From positions 992,001 to 1,056,000 of the forward strand of contig LARU01000004.1 of the NCBI GenBank assembly GCA_001274695.2: a stretch of 64,000 nt of DNA. Reading direction: 5' to 3'. The translations under genes and the position numbers were made by a program. Below, piece by piece: positions 15,079 through 28,607 of the stretch. The notes under the pieces were generated by a model. That model saw nothing but the letters and a program-made list of their open reading frames with translations. It was not told the origin of the DNA and searched no databases. Source of the stretch: Azoarcus sp. PA01. GTDB taxonomy: Bacteria; Pseudomonadota; Gammaproteobacteria; Burkholderiales; Rhodocyclaceae. How positions within the stretch are numbered: the first letter of the stretch is position 1; each line of letters begins with the position of its first letter.

Positions 15079-17970
15079 ATGAGCATCGCTATCCATCATC
15101 AGGCCAAGGGCAAGACCGACGCATCCACGCTGGCGCCGCAGGAGATTTCTGGCGAAGTTCTGGTCGAAAAATACGCCAAGGGTGACGAGCGGAGCGTGGG
15201 CGAAGTGCGCGCCCGGGTGGCACGGGCGCTGGCGACTGTCGAAGCCGAAGACAAGCGCCCGCACTGGGAAGCGAAATTTCTCGAAGCCCAGGAAAAAGGC
15301 TTCGTGCCCGCGGGCCGCATCAACAGCGCTGCCGGAACGAATCTTCAGGCGACGCTGATCAACTGCTTCGTCCAGCCGGTCGGCGATTCGGTGACCGAAG
15401 CGGTCGATGGACGCCCCGGCATCTATACCGCCCTCGCCCAGGCAGCAGAAACGATGCGCCGCGGCGGCGGCGTCGGCTACGACTTTTCCAGCATCCGGCC
15501 GAAGGGCGCACTTGTCCGCGGCACGCTGTCGAATGCGTCGGGCCCGGTGTCCTACATGCGCGTGTTCGATCGGTCCTGCGAAACCGTCGAATCGGCAGGC
15601 GCCCGTCGCGGTGCCCAGATGGGGGTGCTGCGCTGCGACCATCCGGACATCGAGGAATTCATCCACGCCAAGGATCATGGCGACCTGACCAACTTCAACA
15701 TCTCGGTGGGCGTGACGGACGCGTTCATGAAGGCGGTCGACAGTGATGCCGACGTCGAACTCGCGCACAAGGCCGAGCCGATCGAGGAGCTGAAGGCGGC
15801 CGGCGCGTATCAGCGTGACGACGGCCTGTGGGTCTACCGCAAGCTCCCCGCGCGCGAGCTGTGGGACCAGATCATGCGTTCGACGTACGACCACGCCGAG
15901 CCGGGGATCCTGTTCCTCGACCGGATGAACCAGGACAACAACCTTCACTACTGCGAAACGATCGAAGCGACCAACCCCTGCGCCGAGCAGCCGCTGCCGC
16001 CCTACGGCTGCTGCGACCTCGGTTCGATCAACCTCACCCCATTCGTCAAGCATCCGTTCACCGACAAGGCGGAATTCGATTACCCGGCGTTCGGCAAGGT
16101 CGTCGACGTCGCGATCCGCATGCTCGACAACGTGCTCGACGTGACCCACTGGCCGTTGGCGCAACAGGAGAACGAAGCGCAGTCGAAACGGCGCGTCGGC
16201 CTCGGCTTCACCGGACTCGGTGACGCGCTGATCATGCTGTGCAAGCGCTACGATTCGCCCGAAGCGCGCGCCGTGGCGACCAAGATCTCGGAGTACATGC
16301 GAGACCGGGCCTATCTGGCGTCGGTCGAGCTCGCGAAGGAACGCGGCGCTTTTCCGCTGTTCAACGCCGATCTTTACCTGTCGGGCGGCAACTTCGCATC
16401 GCGCCTGCCCGCGGACCTCAAGGACAAGATCCGCAAGCACGGGCTGCGCAACTCCCACCTCCTCTCGATCGCCCCGACCGGCACGATCTCGCTCGCCTTT
16501 GCCGACAACGCATCGAACGGCATCGAGCCGCCCTTCTCCTACACCTACACGCGGCGCAAGCGTATGGCCGACGGGACTTACAAGGAATACGCGGTCGAGG
16601 ACTACGCGTGGCGGCTTTTCAGGCACCTCGGCGGCAATATCGACGAGCTTCCGCCCTATTTCGTCACCGCTCTCGAGATTTCCGCCCAGGCGCACAAGGA
16701 CATGGTCGCAGCGGTCGCGCCGTACGTCGACACGTCGATCTCGAAGACCGTGAACGTGCCGGAAGACTACCCGTATGCCGAGTTCGAGGATCTCTACCTG
16801 TCCGCGTGGAAAGCCGGCCTCAAGGGCCTGGCGACCTATCGCCCGAACTCGGTGCTCGGCTCGGTGCTGTCGGTGACGCCATCCGCCGGACCGAAGCAAC
16901 CGCAGGACATCGAGTTCTCCGGTCCGAACAAGCGCCTGGCGATCAAGAGCCTGCCTGCGCCGGTACTGTCGAGCCTGCGCTGGCCCGGCCGCCCCGAGCT
17001 GCCTGACGGCAATCTCGCGTGGACCTACATGCTCGGCACGCCGCAAGGTGAGTTCGCGCTGTTCGTCGGCCACATCGAAACCGAAACCCTGGGCATCGGC
17101 GGTTTCCCGTTCGAAGTCTGGGTCAACGGCGCCGACCAGCCGCGCGGACTCGGCGCGGTCGCCAAGACGCTGTCGATGGACATGCGCGCCAACGACCACG
17201 GCTGGCTCAAGCTCAAGCTCGAGACGCTGGCGATGACGATCGGCGAAAAGTCGTTCGAGATGCCGTTCCCGCCTCACGGGGAGAAAAAACTCTTCCCGGG
17301 GGTTGTTTCCGCGTTCGCTCAGGTCGTGCGCTATCGTTGCGAACGGCTCGGCGCACTCGCTGTCGAGGGCCCGACGCCGGTGCTCGACACGCTGTTCAGC
17401 CTGCAGGAGCCGAAGACCGGCACCGACGGCACGCTGTCCTGGACTGTTGACATCCAGAACCCCGCTACCGGTGAAGACTTCGTCCTCGGGATGAAGGAGA
17501 TCACGCTTCCGGCCCAGGACGACTTCTCGGTGGGCGTCACCCGGCCGTATTCACTGTGGCTCTCGGGCAATTACCCCCGCGCACTGGACGGGCTGACCCG
17601 CATCCTGTCGCTCGACATGCGGGTCATGGACCCGGCGTGGATCGGCATGAAACTGCGCAAGCTGCTGAACTACCCGGAACCTCTCGGCGACTTCATGGCG
17701 TTCGTTCCCGGGACAAAGCGCCAGCAGAACTACCCGAGCACGGTCGCGTACATGGCGCGCTTGATCATCCATCGCTATGCGATGCTCGGCGTTCTCGATG
17801 AAAAGGGTTATCCGGTCCGCGAGATGGGGATTCTCGAGGCGCCGCGCGAGAACAGCGACCCGAAAGTCATGCAGGGTGCGCTGTGCGCCGAATGCGGGAA
17901 TTATTCGGTGATCCGCAAGGACGGCTGCGATTTCTGCACTGCCTGCGGCGCCGTCGGAACCTGCGGCTGA
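15079..17970 (+). CDS. nrdJ: adenosylcobalamin-dependent (class II) ribonucleotide reductase
   Basis: A 963-residue B12-dependent reductase that makes deoxyribonucleotides with or without oxygen. The catalytic barrel shows [33 protein letters not shown]-like [37 protein letters not shown] and [10 protein letters not shown]. No N-terminal ATP-cone is evident. The C-terminal part contains two related TSCPD-type repeats (starting near residues 674 and 822, sharing LS-DMR and W--KL patterns) and ends in a CAECG...[11 protein letters not shown] cysteine cluster. The ribosome site before the ATG is weak. It is monocistronic and closed by a strong terminator. Confidence 0.95.
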   Translation: MSIAIHHQAKGKTDASTLAPQEISGEVLVEKYAKGDERSVGEVRARVARALATVEAEDKRPHWEAKFLEAQEKGFVPAGRINSAAGTNLQATLINCFVQPVGDSVTEAVDGRPGIYTALAQAAETMRRGGGVGYDFSSIRPKGALVRGTLSNASGPVSYMRVFDRSCETVESAGARRGAQMGVLRCDHPDIEEFIHAKDHGDLTNFNISVGVTDAFMKAVDSDADVELAHKAEPIEELKAAGAYQRDDGLWVYRKLPARELWDQIMRSTYDHAEPGILFLDRMNQDNNLHYCETIEATNPCAEQPLPPYGCCDLGSINLTPFVKHPFTDKAEFDYPAFGKVVDVAIRMLDNVLDVTHWPLAQQENEAQSKRRVGLGFTGLGDALIMLCKRYDSPEARAVATKISEYMRDRAYLASVELAKERGAFPLFNADLYLSGGNFASRLPADLKDKIRKHGLRNSHLLSIAPTGTISLAFADNASNGIEPPFSYTYTRRKRMADGTYKEYAVEDYAWRLFRHLGGNIDELPPYFVTALEISAQAHKDMVAAVAPYVDTSISKTVNVPEDYPYAEFEDLYLSAWKAGLKGLATYRPNSVLGSVLSVTPSAGPKQPQDIEFSGPNKRLAIKSLPAPVLSSLRWPGRPELPDGNLAWTYMLGTPQGEFALFVGHIETETLGIGGFPFEVWVNGADQPRGLGAVAKTLSMDMRANDHGWLKLKLETLAMTIGEKSFEMPFPPHGEKKLFPGVVSAFAQVVRYRCERLGALAVEGPTPVLDTLFSLQEPKTGTDGTLSWTVDIQNPATGEDFVLGMKEITLPAQDDFSVGVTRPYSLWLSGNYPRALDGLTRILSLDMRVMDPAWIGMKLRKLLNYPEPLGDFMAFVPGTKRQQNYPSTVAYMARLIIHRYAMLGVLDEKGYPVREMGILEAPRENSDPKVMQGALCAECGNYSVIRKDGCDFCTACGAVGTCG

Positions 17971-17985
17971 AGAGCAAAACAAAAG

Positions 17986-18012
17986 CCCGCGAGCGGAAAC
18001 TCGCGGGGTTTT
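17986..18012. terminator. bidirectional intrinsic terminator between nrdJ and the nuo/Nudix operon
   Basis: A perfect 8-base stem CCCGCGAG-CGGAAA-CTCGCGGG followed by GTTTT on the plus strand. The AAAACAAAAG tract on the left gives a T-run for the minus strand. Confidence 0.85.
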
Positions 18013-18085
18013 GGTCATCGCAAAGGAACAGGCGCCACAGAAGCGACAAGCGGCACAGCGAGGCAGGATCGCCGCCAGAGAGCTT

Positions 18086-18673
18086 TCAGCTGCCGCCCGC
18101 CGGTCCCACCGCCAGGCCCAGCGCACGAAAGCCCCGGAACAGCGCGACAATGCTCTTGGCGTCCGTGATGCGTCCGTCCTGGGACGCTTCCAGCGCCTCC
18201 TCGACGGAAAGGGTCAGGACCTCGAGAAACTCCCCGTCGTCGAGCGCGTTACCGACGTGGGTGAGACCGCGTGCGAGAAAAATCTCGATGCGTTCGTCCG
18301 AATAGCCGATGCACGGGTGCATCACACCCAGATACTGCCATTCGTCCGCCTCGTAGCCGGTCTCTTCGCGCAGTTCCCGGCGTGCACAACCGAGGAGGTC
18401 TTCGCCGGCATCGATCTTTCCGGCCGGCAGCTCGAGAAAGGCCTGCCGAAGCGGGTAGCGATACTGGCGCTCGAACAGCAGCCTGCCGTCCGGAAGCACT
18501 GCAAGCACCACCACCGCGCCTGGATGGCGCACATATTCGCGCAGCGATTCCGCCCCATCGGGGAGCCTGACGCGGTCGCGTCTGACTTCCAGCAATGCCC
18601 CGTCGAAAACCGCCTCGGATTCGAGTTCGAGTTCTTCCAGGGGGTCCCGCTCAGAGGGAGGCGAGCAAGGCAT
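18086..18673 (-). CDS. nudF: Nudix hydrolase, ADP-ribose pyrophosphatase type
   Basis: A 195-residue Nudix enzyme of the ADP-ribose diphosphatase group, expected to split ADP-ribose into AMP and ribose 5-phosphate. The Nudix box is complete (G85 [18 protein letters not shown], ending near residue 107), preceded by [18 protein letters not shown], which is typical of the NudF subgroup, and followed by the [16 protein letters not shown] segment. Its start overlaps the 3' end of nuoN by 23 bases, so it is the last gene of the nuo operon. ADP-ribose links it loosely to NAD metabolism and Complex I. Confidence 0.85.
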   Translation of the reverse strand: MPCSPPSERDPLEELELESEAVFDGALLEVRRDRVRLPDGAESLREYVRHPGAVVVLAVLPDGRLLFERQYRYPLRQAFLELPAGKIDAGEDLLGCARRELREETGYEADEWQYLGVMHPCIGYSDERIEIFLARGLTHVGNALDDGEFLEVLTLSVEEALEASQDGRITDAKSIVALFRGFRALGLAVGPAGGS

Positions 18674-20120
18674 ACGCGCAGACCGACATCAGCCCCTGGG
18701 GCAGCAGGCCGAGTACCGCGATCGCCAGACCATTGGCCGAAAGCATCACGCGGACTTCGGCCGGAGCACGGATCGGCGCGGAGTCGGCCGGCTCATCGAA
18801 ATACATGACCTTCACGACGCGCAGGTAGTAATACGCCCCGATCACCGACATCACCACCGCCAGCACGGCGAGCCACACATAGCCCGCTGCGACGACCGCC
18901 TGGAGCACCGCGAGTTTCGCGAAGAACCCGATGAAGAACGGGATGCCCGCCATCGAGAACATGACGACCATCATCATCGCCGCGAACCACGAACTGCGCT
19001 TGTTCAGCCCCTTGAAGTCGTCGATATTCTCGGCTTCGAACCCCGCCCGCGACAGCAGGATCACCATGCCGAACGACGCGAGGCTCATGATCACGTACGA
19101 CACGGCGTAGAACATCGCCGAACTGTAGGCGTTGAGCGCGAAATGGCGGTCGCCCTCGACGACGCCGGAAAGCAGGCCCAGCAACACGAAGCCCATGTGC
19201 GAAATGCCCGAATACGCGAGCATCCGCTTGATGCTCGACTGGGCGATCGCCGCAAAGTTGCCGAGAATGATCGACAGCACGGCGAGGAACATCAGCATCG
19301 ACTGCCACTGTTCCGCCAGTTCGAACAGGCCATACACGAGCAAGCGCATCGTCATCGCAAACGCGGCAAGCTTCGGTGCCGACGAGATCATCAGCGTCAC
19401 GGCCGTCGGCGCGCCCTGATAGACGTCAGGCACCCACATGTGGAAAGGCACCACCCCCAGCTTGAACGCGATGCCCGCGACCAGGAACACCACGCCGAAC
19501 AGCAGCACGGTCCTGTTGGCGGCCTGGTGATAGATCGACTGCGCGATTCCCGAGAACTCGAGACTGCCGGTCGCGCCATAAACCATCGACATGCCGTACA
19601 GCAGCAGGCCGGACGCGAGCGCGCCGAGCACGAAATACTTCATCGCCGCTTCGGTCGAACGAGCCGACTCGCGGTCGAACGCCACCATCCCGTACAGCGA
19701 CAGCGACATCATCTCCAGTCCGATGTACAGCGACAACATGTGGTTCGACGTGACCATCACCATCATGCCGAGCGTCATCAGCAGCGTGAGCAGATAGTAC
19801 TCGGGGCGATCGATGTTGCGGTCGGCGAGATAGCCGCGTCCATACAGCAGGGCGATCGCGACGGTGAAGTAGATCATCACCTTGAGGAAATCGCCCATCA
19901 GGTCCGAAATGAACATGTTGCTGAACGTCAACGTGACCTCACCGTCCATCGTTCCAATCGTGATGAACGCGGCCGCGACCAGGGTTGCCTGGGTCAGATA
20001 ATAGGCCAGACCGCGCGCAATCCGCCGCGCAAAGGTCGTCGCCATCATGACGATGAGCGCCATCACGGCAACAAAAATCTCGGCCGCCGCGGGGTAGAAG
20101 TCGGGAATAACAAAATTCAT
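18651..20120 (-). CDS. nuoN: NADH-quinone oxidoreductase subunit N
   Basis: A 489-residue antiporter-like membrane subunit of respiratory Complex I, part of the proton-pumping arm, with about 14 transmembrane helices. Characteristic stretches are [36 protein letters not shown] [10 protein letters not shown], and [20 protein letters not shown] with conserved Lys/His residues. It is the last nuo gene; the Nudix gene overlaps its end. Start at 20120 ([16 protein letters not shown]) gives an N-terminal hydrophobic helix. Confidence 0.96.
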   Translation of the reverse strand: MNFVIPDFYPAAAEIFVAVMALIVMMATTFARRIARGLAYYLTQATLVAAAFITIGTMDGEVTLTFSNMFISDLMGDFLKVMIYFTVAIALLYGRGYLADRNIDRPEYYLLTLLMTLGMMVMVTSNHMLSLYIGLEMMSLSLYGMVAFDRESARSTEAAMKYFVLGALASGLLLYGMSMVYGATGSLEFSGIAQSIYHQAANRTVLLFGVVFLVAGIAFKLGVVPFHMWVPDVYQGAPTAVTLMISSAPKLAAFAMTMRLLVYGLFELAEQWQSMLMFLAVLSIILGNFAAIAQSSIKRMLAYSGISHMGFVLLGLLSGVVEGDRHFALNAYSSAMFYAVSYVIMSLASFGMVILLSRAGFEAENIDDFKGLNKRSSWFAAMMMVVMFSMAGIPFFIGFFAKLAVLQAVVAAGYVWLAVLAVVMSVIGAYYYLRVVKVMYFDEPADSAPIRAPAEVRVMLSANGLAIAVLGLLPQGLMSVCAYALLASL

Positions 20121-20156
20121 CTTCTGACCAGTCCGAAAAAAGTCTCGCCCGCTCGA

Positions 20157-21638
20157 TTAGAGCTTGCTTACGGCAACGTGCCGCAGGAGTTCATTGACCG
20201 AAGCATGCATGACTTCGGTGAAGGGGTATGGGTACAAGCCCATTGCCAGCACGCACAGGGCCAGAACCCCGAGGAACGCGAACTCTCGCCCGTTGATGTC
20301 GTTCAGCTGGGCCACGTGGCTGTTGCCGATCACGCCGAAGACCACGCGCTTGTACATCCACAGGGTGTAGGCAGCGCCGAGAATCAGCGTGATCGCCGCG
20401 CCGAACGCGACCCAGAAATTGAACTGGACCGCACCGAGAACGACCATGAATTCGCCGACGAAGCCGCTGGTGCCGGGCAGCCCGGCGTTGGCCATCGCAA
20501 ACAGCATGAAGAACGCGGCGAACTTAGGCATCACCTTCACCACGCCGCCGTAGTCGGCGATGTTGCGCGAGTGCATGCGGTCATACAGCACCCCGATGCA
20601 AAGGAACATCGCGCCCGAGACGAAGCCGTGCGAAATCATCTGCACCAGCGCGCCCTCGAGGCCGATGGTGTTGAACATGAAGAACCCGAGCGTGACGAAG
20701 CCCATGTGCGAGATCGACGAATACGCGACCAGCTTCTTCATGTCCGTCTGCACGAGGGCGACGAAGCCGATATAGATCACCGCGATCAGGGACAGCGCAA
20801 TCATCACGGGCGCCATCGCCTGCGCCGCGTCCGGGACGATCGGCAGCGAGAAACGCAGGAAACCGTAGGCACCGAGCTTCAGCGCGATTGCCGCCAGCAC
20901 CACCGACCCCCCGGTCGGCGCCTCGACGTGCGCATCGGGCAGCCAGGTATGGACCGGCCACATCGGCACTTTCACCGCGAACGCGATGAGGAAAGCCCAG
21001 AAAATCAGCGTCTGCGGCCCCATCCCGAGCGGCAGCTGGTGCCAGTCGAGGATGTTGAAACTGCCGCCCGCTTCCATGAACAGATACAGCAGCGCAATCA
21101 GCATCAGCAGCGAGCCGAGCAGCGTATAGAGGAAGAACTTGATCGCCGCGTAGACGCGGTTCGCGCCGCCCCAGATGCCGATGACGAGATAGAGCGGAAT
21201 CAGCGACGCCTCGAAGAACGTGTAGAACAGCACGGCATCCAGTGCCGAGAAGATGCCGTTCATCAGGCCCGACATGATCAGGAACGCAGCCATGTACTGC
21301 GCCACCTTCTCTCGGATCACCTGCCATCCGGCGATCACGACGATGATCGTGATGAACGCGTTCAACAGGATGAACAGGACCGAAATCCCGTCGACCCCGA
21401 GGTGGTAGTTGATGTTGAAGCGCGGGATCCACGGCAGGACCTCGACGAACTGCATCGCGCTGGTACTCGCGTCGAACTGCGAGTACAGCGGCAGCGTCAC
21501 GAGGAAACCGGCAATGGCGACCAGCATGGCCAGGAATCGCGCCAGCGGCGCATTACGATCCGACCCGGTCGCTAGCACGAGCAACCCCCCCAGGATCGGT
21601 ACCCAGATCGCAAGGCTCAGGAATGGCAAACTCGTCAT
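20157..21638 (-). CDS. nuoM: NADH-quinone oxidoreductase subunit M
   Basis: A 493-residue antiporter-like membrane subunit of Complex I. The conserved TM5 Glu is in YTFFEASLIPLYLVIGIWGG, and the TM7 Lys region is AVKVPMWPVHTWLPDAHVEAP. YSSISHMGFVTLGFF is also typical. Sits 36 bases before nuoN and 66 after nuoL. Confidence 0.96.
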   Translation of the reverse strand: MTSLPFLSLAIWVPILGGLLVLATGSDRNAPLARFLAMLVAIAGFLVTLPLYSQFDASTSAMQFVEVLPWIPRFNINYHLGVDGISVLFILLNAFITIIVVIAGWQVIREKVAQYMAAFLIMSGLMNGIFSALDAVLFYTFFEASLIPLYLVIGIWGGANRVYAAIKFFLYTLLGSLLMLIALLYLFMEAGGSFNILDWHQLPLGMGPQTLIFWAFLIAFAVKVPMWPVHTWLPDAHVEAPTGGSVVLAAIALKLGAYGFLRFSLPIVPDAAQAMAPVMIALSLIAVIYIGFVALVQTDMKKLVAYSSISHMGFVTLGFFMFNTIGLEGALVQMISHGFVSGAMFLCIGVLYDRMHSRNIADYGGVVKVMPKFAAFFMLFAMANAGLPGTSGFVGEFMVVLGAVQFNFWVAFGAAITLILGAAYTLWMYKRVVFGVIGNSHVAQLNDINGREFAFLGVLALCVLAMGLYPYPFTEVMHASVNELLRHVAVSKL

Positions 21639-21704
21639 CGTTACTTTCCGTCAAGTGCGTCGACGACCGACGCGCGTTTATCGTTATTCACTGTTCCGGC
21701 CCGT

Positions 21705-23726
<2,022 letters not shown>

Positions 23727-23738
23727 CGAGCCGCTTCC

Positions 23739-24044
23739 TTAACCCTTGAGGCTGTCGAGATCATCCACATGGATCGTCCGCAGATTGCGGAACAACACCA
23801 CCAGAATCGCAAGACCGATTGCCGATTCTGCTGCTGCCACGGTGAGAATGAAGAAAACAAAGATCTGCCCTGCCAGATCGCCGAGATAATGCGAAAAGGC
23901 AATGAAGTTCAGATTGACCGCGAGCAGCATCAACTCGATAGCCATCAGCAGGACGATCAGGTTCTTCCGGTTGAGGAAAATCCCGACCACGCTGATCGCG
24001 AACAGGATCGCGCCCAGAACGAGATAGTGGGAAAGCGAAAGCAT
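23739..24044 (-). CDS. nuoK: NADH-quinone oxidoreductase subunit K
   Basis: A 101-residue membrane subunit with three helices. The conserved Glu residues for proton transfer are in [14 protein letters not shown] and [13 protein letters not shown]. The ATG at 24044 ([15 protein letters not shown]) has GGGAG six bases upstream and is preferred to the TTG one codon earlier. Confidence 0.96.
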   Translation of the reverse strand: MLSLSHYLVLGAILFAISVVGIFLNRKNLIVLLMAIELMLLAVNLNFIAFSHYLGDLAGQIFVFFILTVAAAESAIGLAILVVLFRNLRTIHVDDLDSLKG

Positions 24045-24087
24045 CAATGACTCCCTGATTGCATCGGCCTAACAGCGGCAGCAGTTC

Positions 24088-24690
24088 TTATTCTTTCTCG
24101 GCGGACATCGAAACCAGTTCGACGCGGTCGCCACGCTTGATCGAGATCTGCTCGGACGGATTGAGATAGCGCACGCCCTTGCGCTTGCGCAGCGTCAGGG
24201 TCACCGCGACGATCATCGCCACGAGCAGCAACAGCGAAGCGAGTTCGAACGGATACACGTAATCGGTATACAGCAACCGCCCCAGCTCGCGCGTGTTGCT
24301 GTACCCCGCCTGCGCGACCGGCGGCTCGGGCATCGCTTCCAGTCCGAAGTACCGTCCGCCGAGCACCAGCGCCATTTCGACCACCAGCAGCACGCCGATC
24401 AGCGCGCCCACCGGCAGGTAGCTCCAGAATCCCTGTCGCAGGCGGTCGAGGTTGATGTCCAGCATCATGACGACGAACAGGAACAGCACCATGACTGCGC
24501 CGACGTACACCATGACGAGGACGATCGCGAGAAACTCGGCCGTCAGCAACAGCCAGATCCCGCCCGCCGAAAAGAACGACAGCACCAGGAACAAGGCCGC
24601 GTGGACCGGGTTTCGCGCAGTGATCACCCTCAACGCCGCGAAAACCATGATCGCGGCGAGAACGTAGAAGACGAAAGTCTTGAAATCCAT
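24088..24690 (-). CDS. nuoJ: NADH-quinone oxidoreductase subunit J
   Basis: A 200-residue Complex I membrane subunit with five hydrophobic segments. The conserved core is NPVHAALFLVLSFFSAGGIW and IVLVMVYVGAVMVLFLFVVM, the helix with the pi-bulge known in this subunit. The C-terminal tail is hydrophilic. Confidence 0.95.
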   Translation of the reverse strand: MDFKTFVFYVLAAIMVFAALRVITARNPVHAALFLVLSFFSAGGIWLLLTAEFLAIVLVMVYVGAVMVLFLFVVMMLDINLDRLRQGFWSYLPVGALIGVLLVVEMALVLGGRYFGLEAMPEPPVAQAGYSNTRELGRLLYTDYVYPFELASLLLLVAMIVAVTLTLRKRKGVRYLNPSEQISIKRGDRVELVSMSAEKE

Positions 24691-24722
24691 TTTCTTTTCG
24701 TGGCGCCCGTCAGCGCCCTCCC

Positions 24723-25208
24723 TTAGCGATACTTGGCGTCGGCTTCGCGATCGGCTGCGATCTGCGCTTCATAACGATCGCCCACGGCAAGCAGCATCTG
24801 CTTCGTGTAGTAGAGATCGCCGCGTTTTTCACCGTGATACTCGAACACCCGGGTTTCAACCACCGCATCGACTGGGCACGCTTCCTCGCAGAAGCCGCAA
24901 AAGATGCACTTGGTGAGGTCGATGTCATAGCGACTGGTGCGCCGCGACCCGTCGTCCCGCTGCTCGGATTCGATCGTGATCGCCAGCGCCGGGCAGATCG
25001 CTTCACAAAGCTTGCAGGCGATGCACCGCTCCTCTCCGTTCGGATAGCGACGCAGCGCGTGCAGTCCGCGAAATCGCGGGCTCGCCGGCGTCTTCTCCTC
25101 CGGGAACTGCACGGTGATCTTGCGTGCAAACAGGTGACGCCCGGTCAGCGCCATGCCCTTGATCAGTTCCGTGAGGAACAGGCTACCGATGTAATCCTTC
25201 GCACCCAT
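24723..25208 (-). CDS. nuoI: NADH-quinone oxidoreductase subunit I
   Basis: A 161-residue peripheral Complex I subunit that carries two [4Fe-4S] clusters (N6a, N6b). Both ferredoxin motifs are visible: [16 protein letters not shown] and [16 protein letters not shown]. The short N-terminal amphipathic part ([20 protein letters not shown]) anchors it to the membrane arm. Start at 25208. Confidence 0.96.
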   Translation of the reverse strand: MGAKDYIGSLFLTELIKGMALTGRHLFARKITVQFPEEKTPASPRFRGLHALRRYPNGEERCIACKLCEAICPALAITIESEQRDDGSRRTSRYDIDLTKCIFCGFCEEACPVDAVVETRVFEYHGEKRGDLYYTKQMLLAVGDRYEAQIAADREADAKYR

Positions 25209-25218
25209 CTTCAGCCTC

Positions 25219-26268
25219 TCATCTCCAGATCGACAGCGGGGACATCATCCACACTGCCACCACGATCACCCACACCAGGGTGATGGGAATAAATACCTTC
25301 CAGCCCAGCCGCATGATGTGGTCGTAGCGGAAGCGCGGGAACGTTGCTCGCGCCCACAGGAACACGAACAGGAAAAATGCCGTTTTCAACGCCAGCCAGA
25401 AGAACCCGTCAGGCAGGAAGCTCACCGGGGACAGCCAGCCGCCGACAAACAGCACCGACGTCAGGATCGAAACCAGGATCATGTTCGCGTATTCGGCGAG
25501 GAAGAACAGCGCGAATGCCATGCCCGAATACTCGACCATGTGGCCGGCGACGACTTCGGATTCGCCTTCGACGACGTCGAACGGCGCGCGGTTGGTCTCC
25601 GCAATGCCCGAAATCAGGAACACGATGAACATCGGAAACAGCGGGAGCCAGTTCCAAGACAGGAAGGACAGCCCCATGTCGTGGAATTGACCCTGTCCCT
25701 GCGAGCGGACGATGTCGGTGAGGTTGAGGCTCGCGGATATCAGCAGCACGCAAATCAGCGCGAAGCCCATCGCCACTTCGTACGACACCATCTGTGCCGC
25801 GGCACGCATGGAACCGAGGAACGGGTATTTCGAGTTCGATGCCCACCCCGCGATGATCACGCCATACACTTCGACCGACGTGATGGCCAGCAGGAACAGC
25901 AGCCCGGCGTTGACATCGGCGAGCACCATTCCGTCGCCGAACGGCACCACCGCCCAGGCTGCCAGCGACGGCGCGATCGCCAGGATCGGGCCGAGGATGA
26001 ACAGCCCCTTGCTGGCGCCGGACGGGACGATGATTTCCTTGAACAGGAGCTTCATGCCGTCCGCGATCGGCTGCAGCAGTCCTTTCGGGCCGACCCGGTT
26101 CGGCCCGATCCGCACCTGCATGTAGCCGATGACCTTGCGCTCCGCCAGCGTCAGATACGCTACGCAAAGCATCAGCGGCGCGATGATCGCGACGATCTTC
26201 GTGAGGGTCCACACTGCGGGCCACGCAGGCCCGAACAACTGCACGACGGGGTCGAGCAACGCTTCCAT
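25219..26268 (-). CDS. nuoH: NADH-quinone oxidoreductase subunit H
   Basis: A 349-residue membrane subunit that forms much of the quinone chamber. The conserved segments are [36 protein letters not shown] and [19 protein letters not shown], the charged loops next to the quinone site. The ATG at 26268 overlaps the nuoG stop as TGATG, which suggests re-initiation coupling; a longer frame upstream is the out-of-frame end of nuoG. Confidence 0.96.
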   Translation of the reverse strand: MEALLDPVVQLFGPAWPAVWTLTKIVAIIAPLMLCVAYLTLAERKVIGYMQVRIGPNRVGPKGLLQPIADGMKLLFKEIIVPSGASKGLFILGPILAIAPSLAAWAVVPFGDGMVLADVNAGLLFLLAITSVEVYGVIIAGWASNSKYPFLGSMRAAAQMVSYEVAMGFALICVLLISASLNLTDIVRSQGQGQFHDMGLSFLSWNWLPLFPMFIVFLISGIAETNRAPFDVVEGESEVVAGHMVEYSGMAFALFFLAEYANMILVSILTSVLFVGGWLSPVSFLPDGFFWLALKTAFFLFVFLWARATFPRFRYDHIMRLGWKVFIPITLVWVIVVAVWMMSPLSIWR

Positions 26269-28607
26269 CAGACACGCTCCAGGCTGATTTCGCCGCACAT
26301 CGGGCCGAGGGCTGCGGTTACAGGATGAGCGGCAGCAATGCGAACGCACTGGTCGGCGACGTTTTCGTCGACGACGACGGTCAGTTCAGCGGCGGCCCCG
26401 CCCTGCTTCACGCGAACCCGCGCACCCGCTTCGAACCCCAGGCGCGCCAGGGTCGCCGCGCTCGCCCGAACGGACGGGGCGGCGGCATCGCGCGTCTTCT
26501 GCAGCGGCGGCGACCGACGCACCAGCGGATCGGCGAAATAGATCGGCACGTCGCTCACCCGCTCCAGCGCGCCTGGAACAGCAGAACGCGCCGAAAGCTC
26601 GATGTCCGACACACCGTTCCCGAGGCGCTCGGCAACGTCGGTCGACAGCACTTCCGCGGCGACCGCCTCGGAATCGTTCTGGTCGAACCCTTCCAGTTCG
26701 AGCAGGTTGCCGAGAACGCGAAGGACTTTCCAGCCGGGGCGGGCCTCACCACGCGGACGCGCAACGGCATTGAAGCTCTGCGCCCTGCCTTCGCAATTGA
26801 CGAACGTGCCGGACGTTTCGCTGAAAGGAGCAATCGGTAGCAGCACGGTGGCACAGGAGCGCAGCGCAGGCGACGTAAATGCCGACAGCGCCACGACGAG
26901 TCGCGCGCCGCGCAGCGCCGCCATCGTCGCGACAGGATTCGCAAAATCGAGATCCGGCTCGGCGTTGAGCAGCACATAGGACTTCAGCGGCTGCTCGACC
27001 ATCTGCCGCACATTGAAGCCGCCGACGATCGGCGCCGCCTTCGCGAGATACCCGCCGACGCTGTTCGCCGCTTCGCCGATGAAACCCAGCGATCCGCCGC
27101 TCAACCGGGCGATCTCCTGCGCGACGGTCTGCAGTTCGGCGGCGAATTCGGACTGTTCCGCAAAATTGCCCAGCCACACCGCGACGCGAGCGCCCGAGGA
27201 GAGGCTCTGCGCGATCGCGCGCGCTTCATCCGAGATCTCGGCGGGCACGAGGGGAGCGATCTCGTCCGCGACCGTCGCGCCTTTTTCGGCCGCCAGCGCT
27301 CCGGCGACCTGCAGCAGCATGCCGACCATTGCCGACGGAGCAACCAACGCCCGGTTCCTGACCGGCAACAACCAGTCGTCGCTCGCGGCATGAATCGCAT
27401 TCACGTGCAGCCCACGCTTGGCGGCCTGGCGCACACGCTGCGCCAGCAGCGGCGCATCCTTACGGAACGAGCTGCCGATGATGAGCAGCCGATTCAGCTC
27501 CGCGACCTCGGAGATCGCCATCCCGAGCCACGGAGCGCCGCTGCGGTGACCGTCCGCGCGGAAATCCCACTGGCGCAGCCGGAAGTCGATGTTGTCGGTA
27601 CCGAGCGTGCGGGCGAGCTTCTGCAAGAGGTGCAATTCTTCGAGCGTCGAATGAGGCGACGCCAGGGCGCCGATCGTCGCCGGCCCATTCTCCTTTGCTG
27701 TCGCGAGCAGGCCGTTCGCGACGAATTCGAGCGCCGTCTGCCAGTCGACTTCCTTCCATTCGCCATCCCGCTTGATCATCGGGACCGTCAGCCGATCCTC
27801 GCTGTTCAGGCCTTCGTACGAAAAACGGTCCTTGTCAGACAGCCAGCACTCGTTGATCGCCTCGTTCTCGAGCGGCAGCACGCGTTTGACGATGTCGTGC
27901 TTGACCTGAACGACGAGGTTCGAGCCGAGCGAATCGTGCGGGCTGATCGATTTGCGCCGGGAAAGCTCCCACGTCCGCGCAGCGAAACGGAAAGGCTTCG
28001 ACGTCAGCGCACCGACGGGGCAAAGGTCGATGATGTTGCCCGACAACTCGGAGTCCAGCGTCTTTTCGATGAACGGCATGATTTCGGCATGCTCGCCACG
28101 AAATGCCTGGCCGAGTTCCATCATGCCTGCAATTTCGGTCGTGAATCGCACGCAGCGCGTGCAGTTGATGCAACGCGTCATGTCGGTCGCGACGAGCGGT
28201 CCGAGGTTCTTGTTGAACACGACGCGCTTTTCTTCCTCGTAGCGCGACTGGCTGCCGCCGTAACCCACTGCCAGATCCTGCAGCTGGCACTCGCCGCCCT
28301 GATCGCAGATCGGGCAATCGAGCGGGTGGTTGATGAGCAGAAACTCCATCACCCCCTTTTGCGCCTTGATCGCCTGATCCGACCGCGTCCACACCTTCAT
28401 GCCGTTGGTGACCGGAGTCGCGCACGCGGGCAGCGGCTTCGGCGCCTTTTCGACCTGAACGAGGCACATGCGGCAATTGGCCGCGATGGACAGTTTCTTG
28501 TGATAACAGAAGTGCGGAATGTATGCACCGATCTTGGTCGCGGCATCCATCACGGTGCTGCCATCCTCGACCGATACCTGCTTGCCGTCGATTTCGATCT
28601 CTAGCAT
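26268..28607 (-). CDS. nuoG: NADH-quinone oxidoreductase subunit G
   Basis: A 779-residue iron-sulfur subunit. The N-terminal ferredoxin-like domain binds clusters N1b, N5 and N4: [30 protein letters not shown] and [11 protein letters not shown]...CPVGAL. The remainder is a degenerate molybdopterin-oxidoreductase domain. I do not see the extra N7 cluster motif known from some species. Start [16 protein letters not shown] at 28607 overlaps the nuoF stop (TGATG). Confidence 0.96.
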   Translation of the reverse strand: MLEIEIDGKQVSVEDGSTVMDAATKIGAYIPHFCYHKKLSIAANCRMCLVQVEKAPKPLPACATPVTNGMKVWTRSDQAIKAQKGVMEFLLINHPLDCPICDQGGECQLQDLAVGYGGSQSRYEEEKRVVFNKNLGPLVATDMTRCINCTRCVRFTTEIAGMMELGQAFRGEHAEIMPFIEKTLDSELSGNIIDLCPVGALTSKPFRFAARTWELSRRKSISPHDSLGSNLVVQVKHDIVKRVLPLENEAINECWLSDKDRFSYEGLNSEDRLTVPMIKRDGEWKEVDWQTALEFVANGLLATAKENGPATIGALASPHSTLEELHLLQKLARTLGTDNIDFRLRQWDFRADGHRSGAPWLGMAISEVAELNRLLIIGSSFRKDAPLLAQRVRQAAKRGLHVNAIHAASDDWLLPVRNRALVAPSAMVGMLLQVAGALAAEKGATVADEIAPLVPAEISDEARAIAQSLSSGARVAVWLGNFAEQSEFAAELQTVAQEIARLSGGSLGFIGEAANSVGGYLAKAAPIVGGFNVRQMVEQPLKSYVLLNAEPDLDFANPVATMAALRGARLVVALSAFTSPALRSCATVLLPIAPFSETSGTFVNCEGRAQSFNAVARPRGEARPGWKVLRVLGNLLELEGFDQNDSEAVAAEVLSTDVAERLGNGVSDIELSARSAVPGALERVSDVPIYFADPLVRRSPPLQKTRDAAAPSVRASAATLARLGFEAGARVRVKQGGAAAELTVVVDENVADQCVRIAAAHPVTAALGPMCGEISLERV

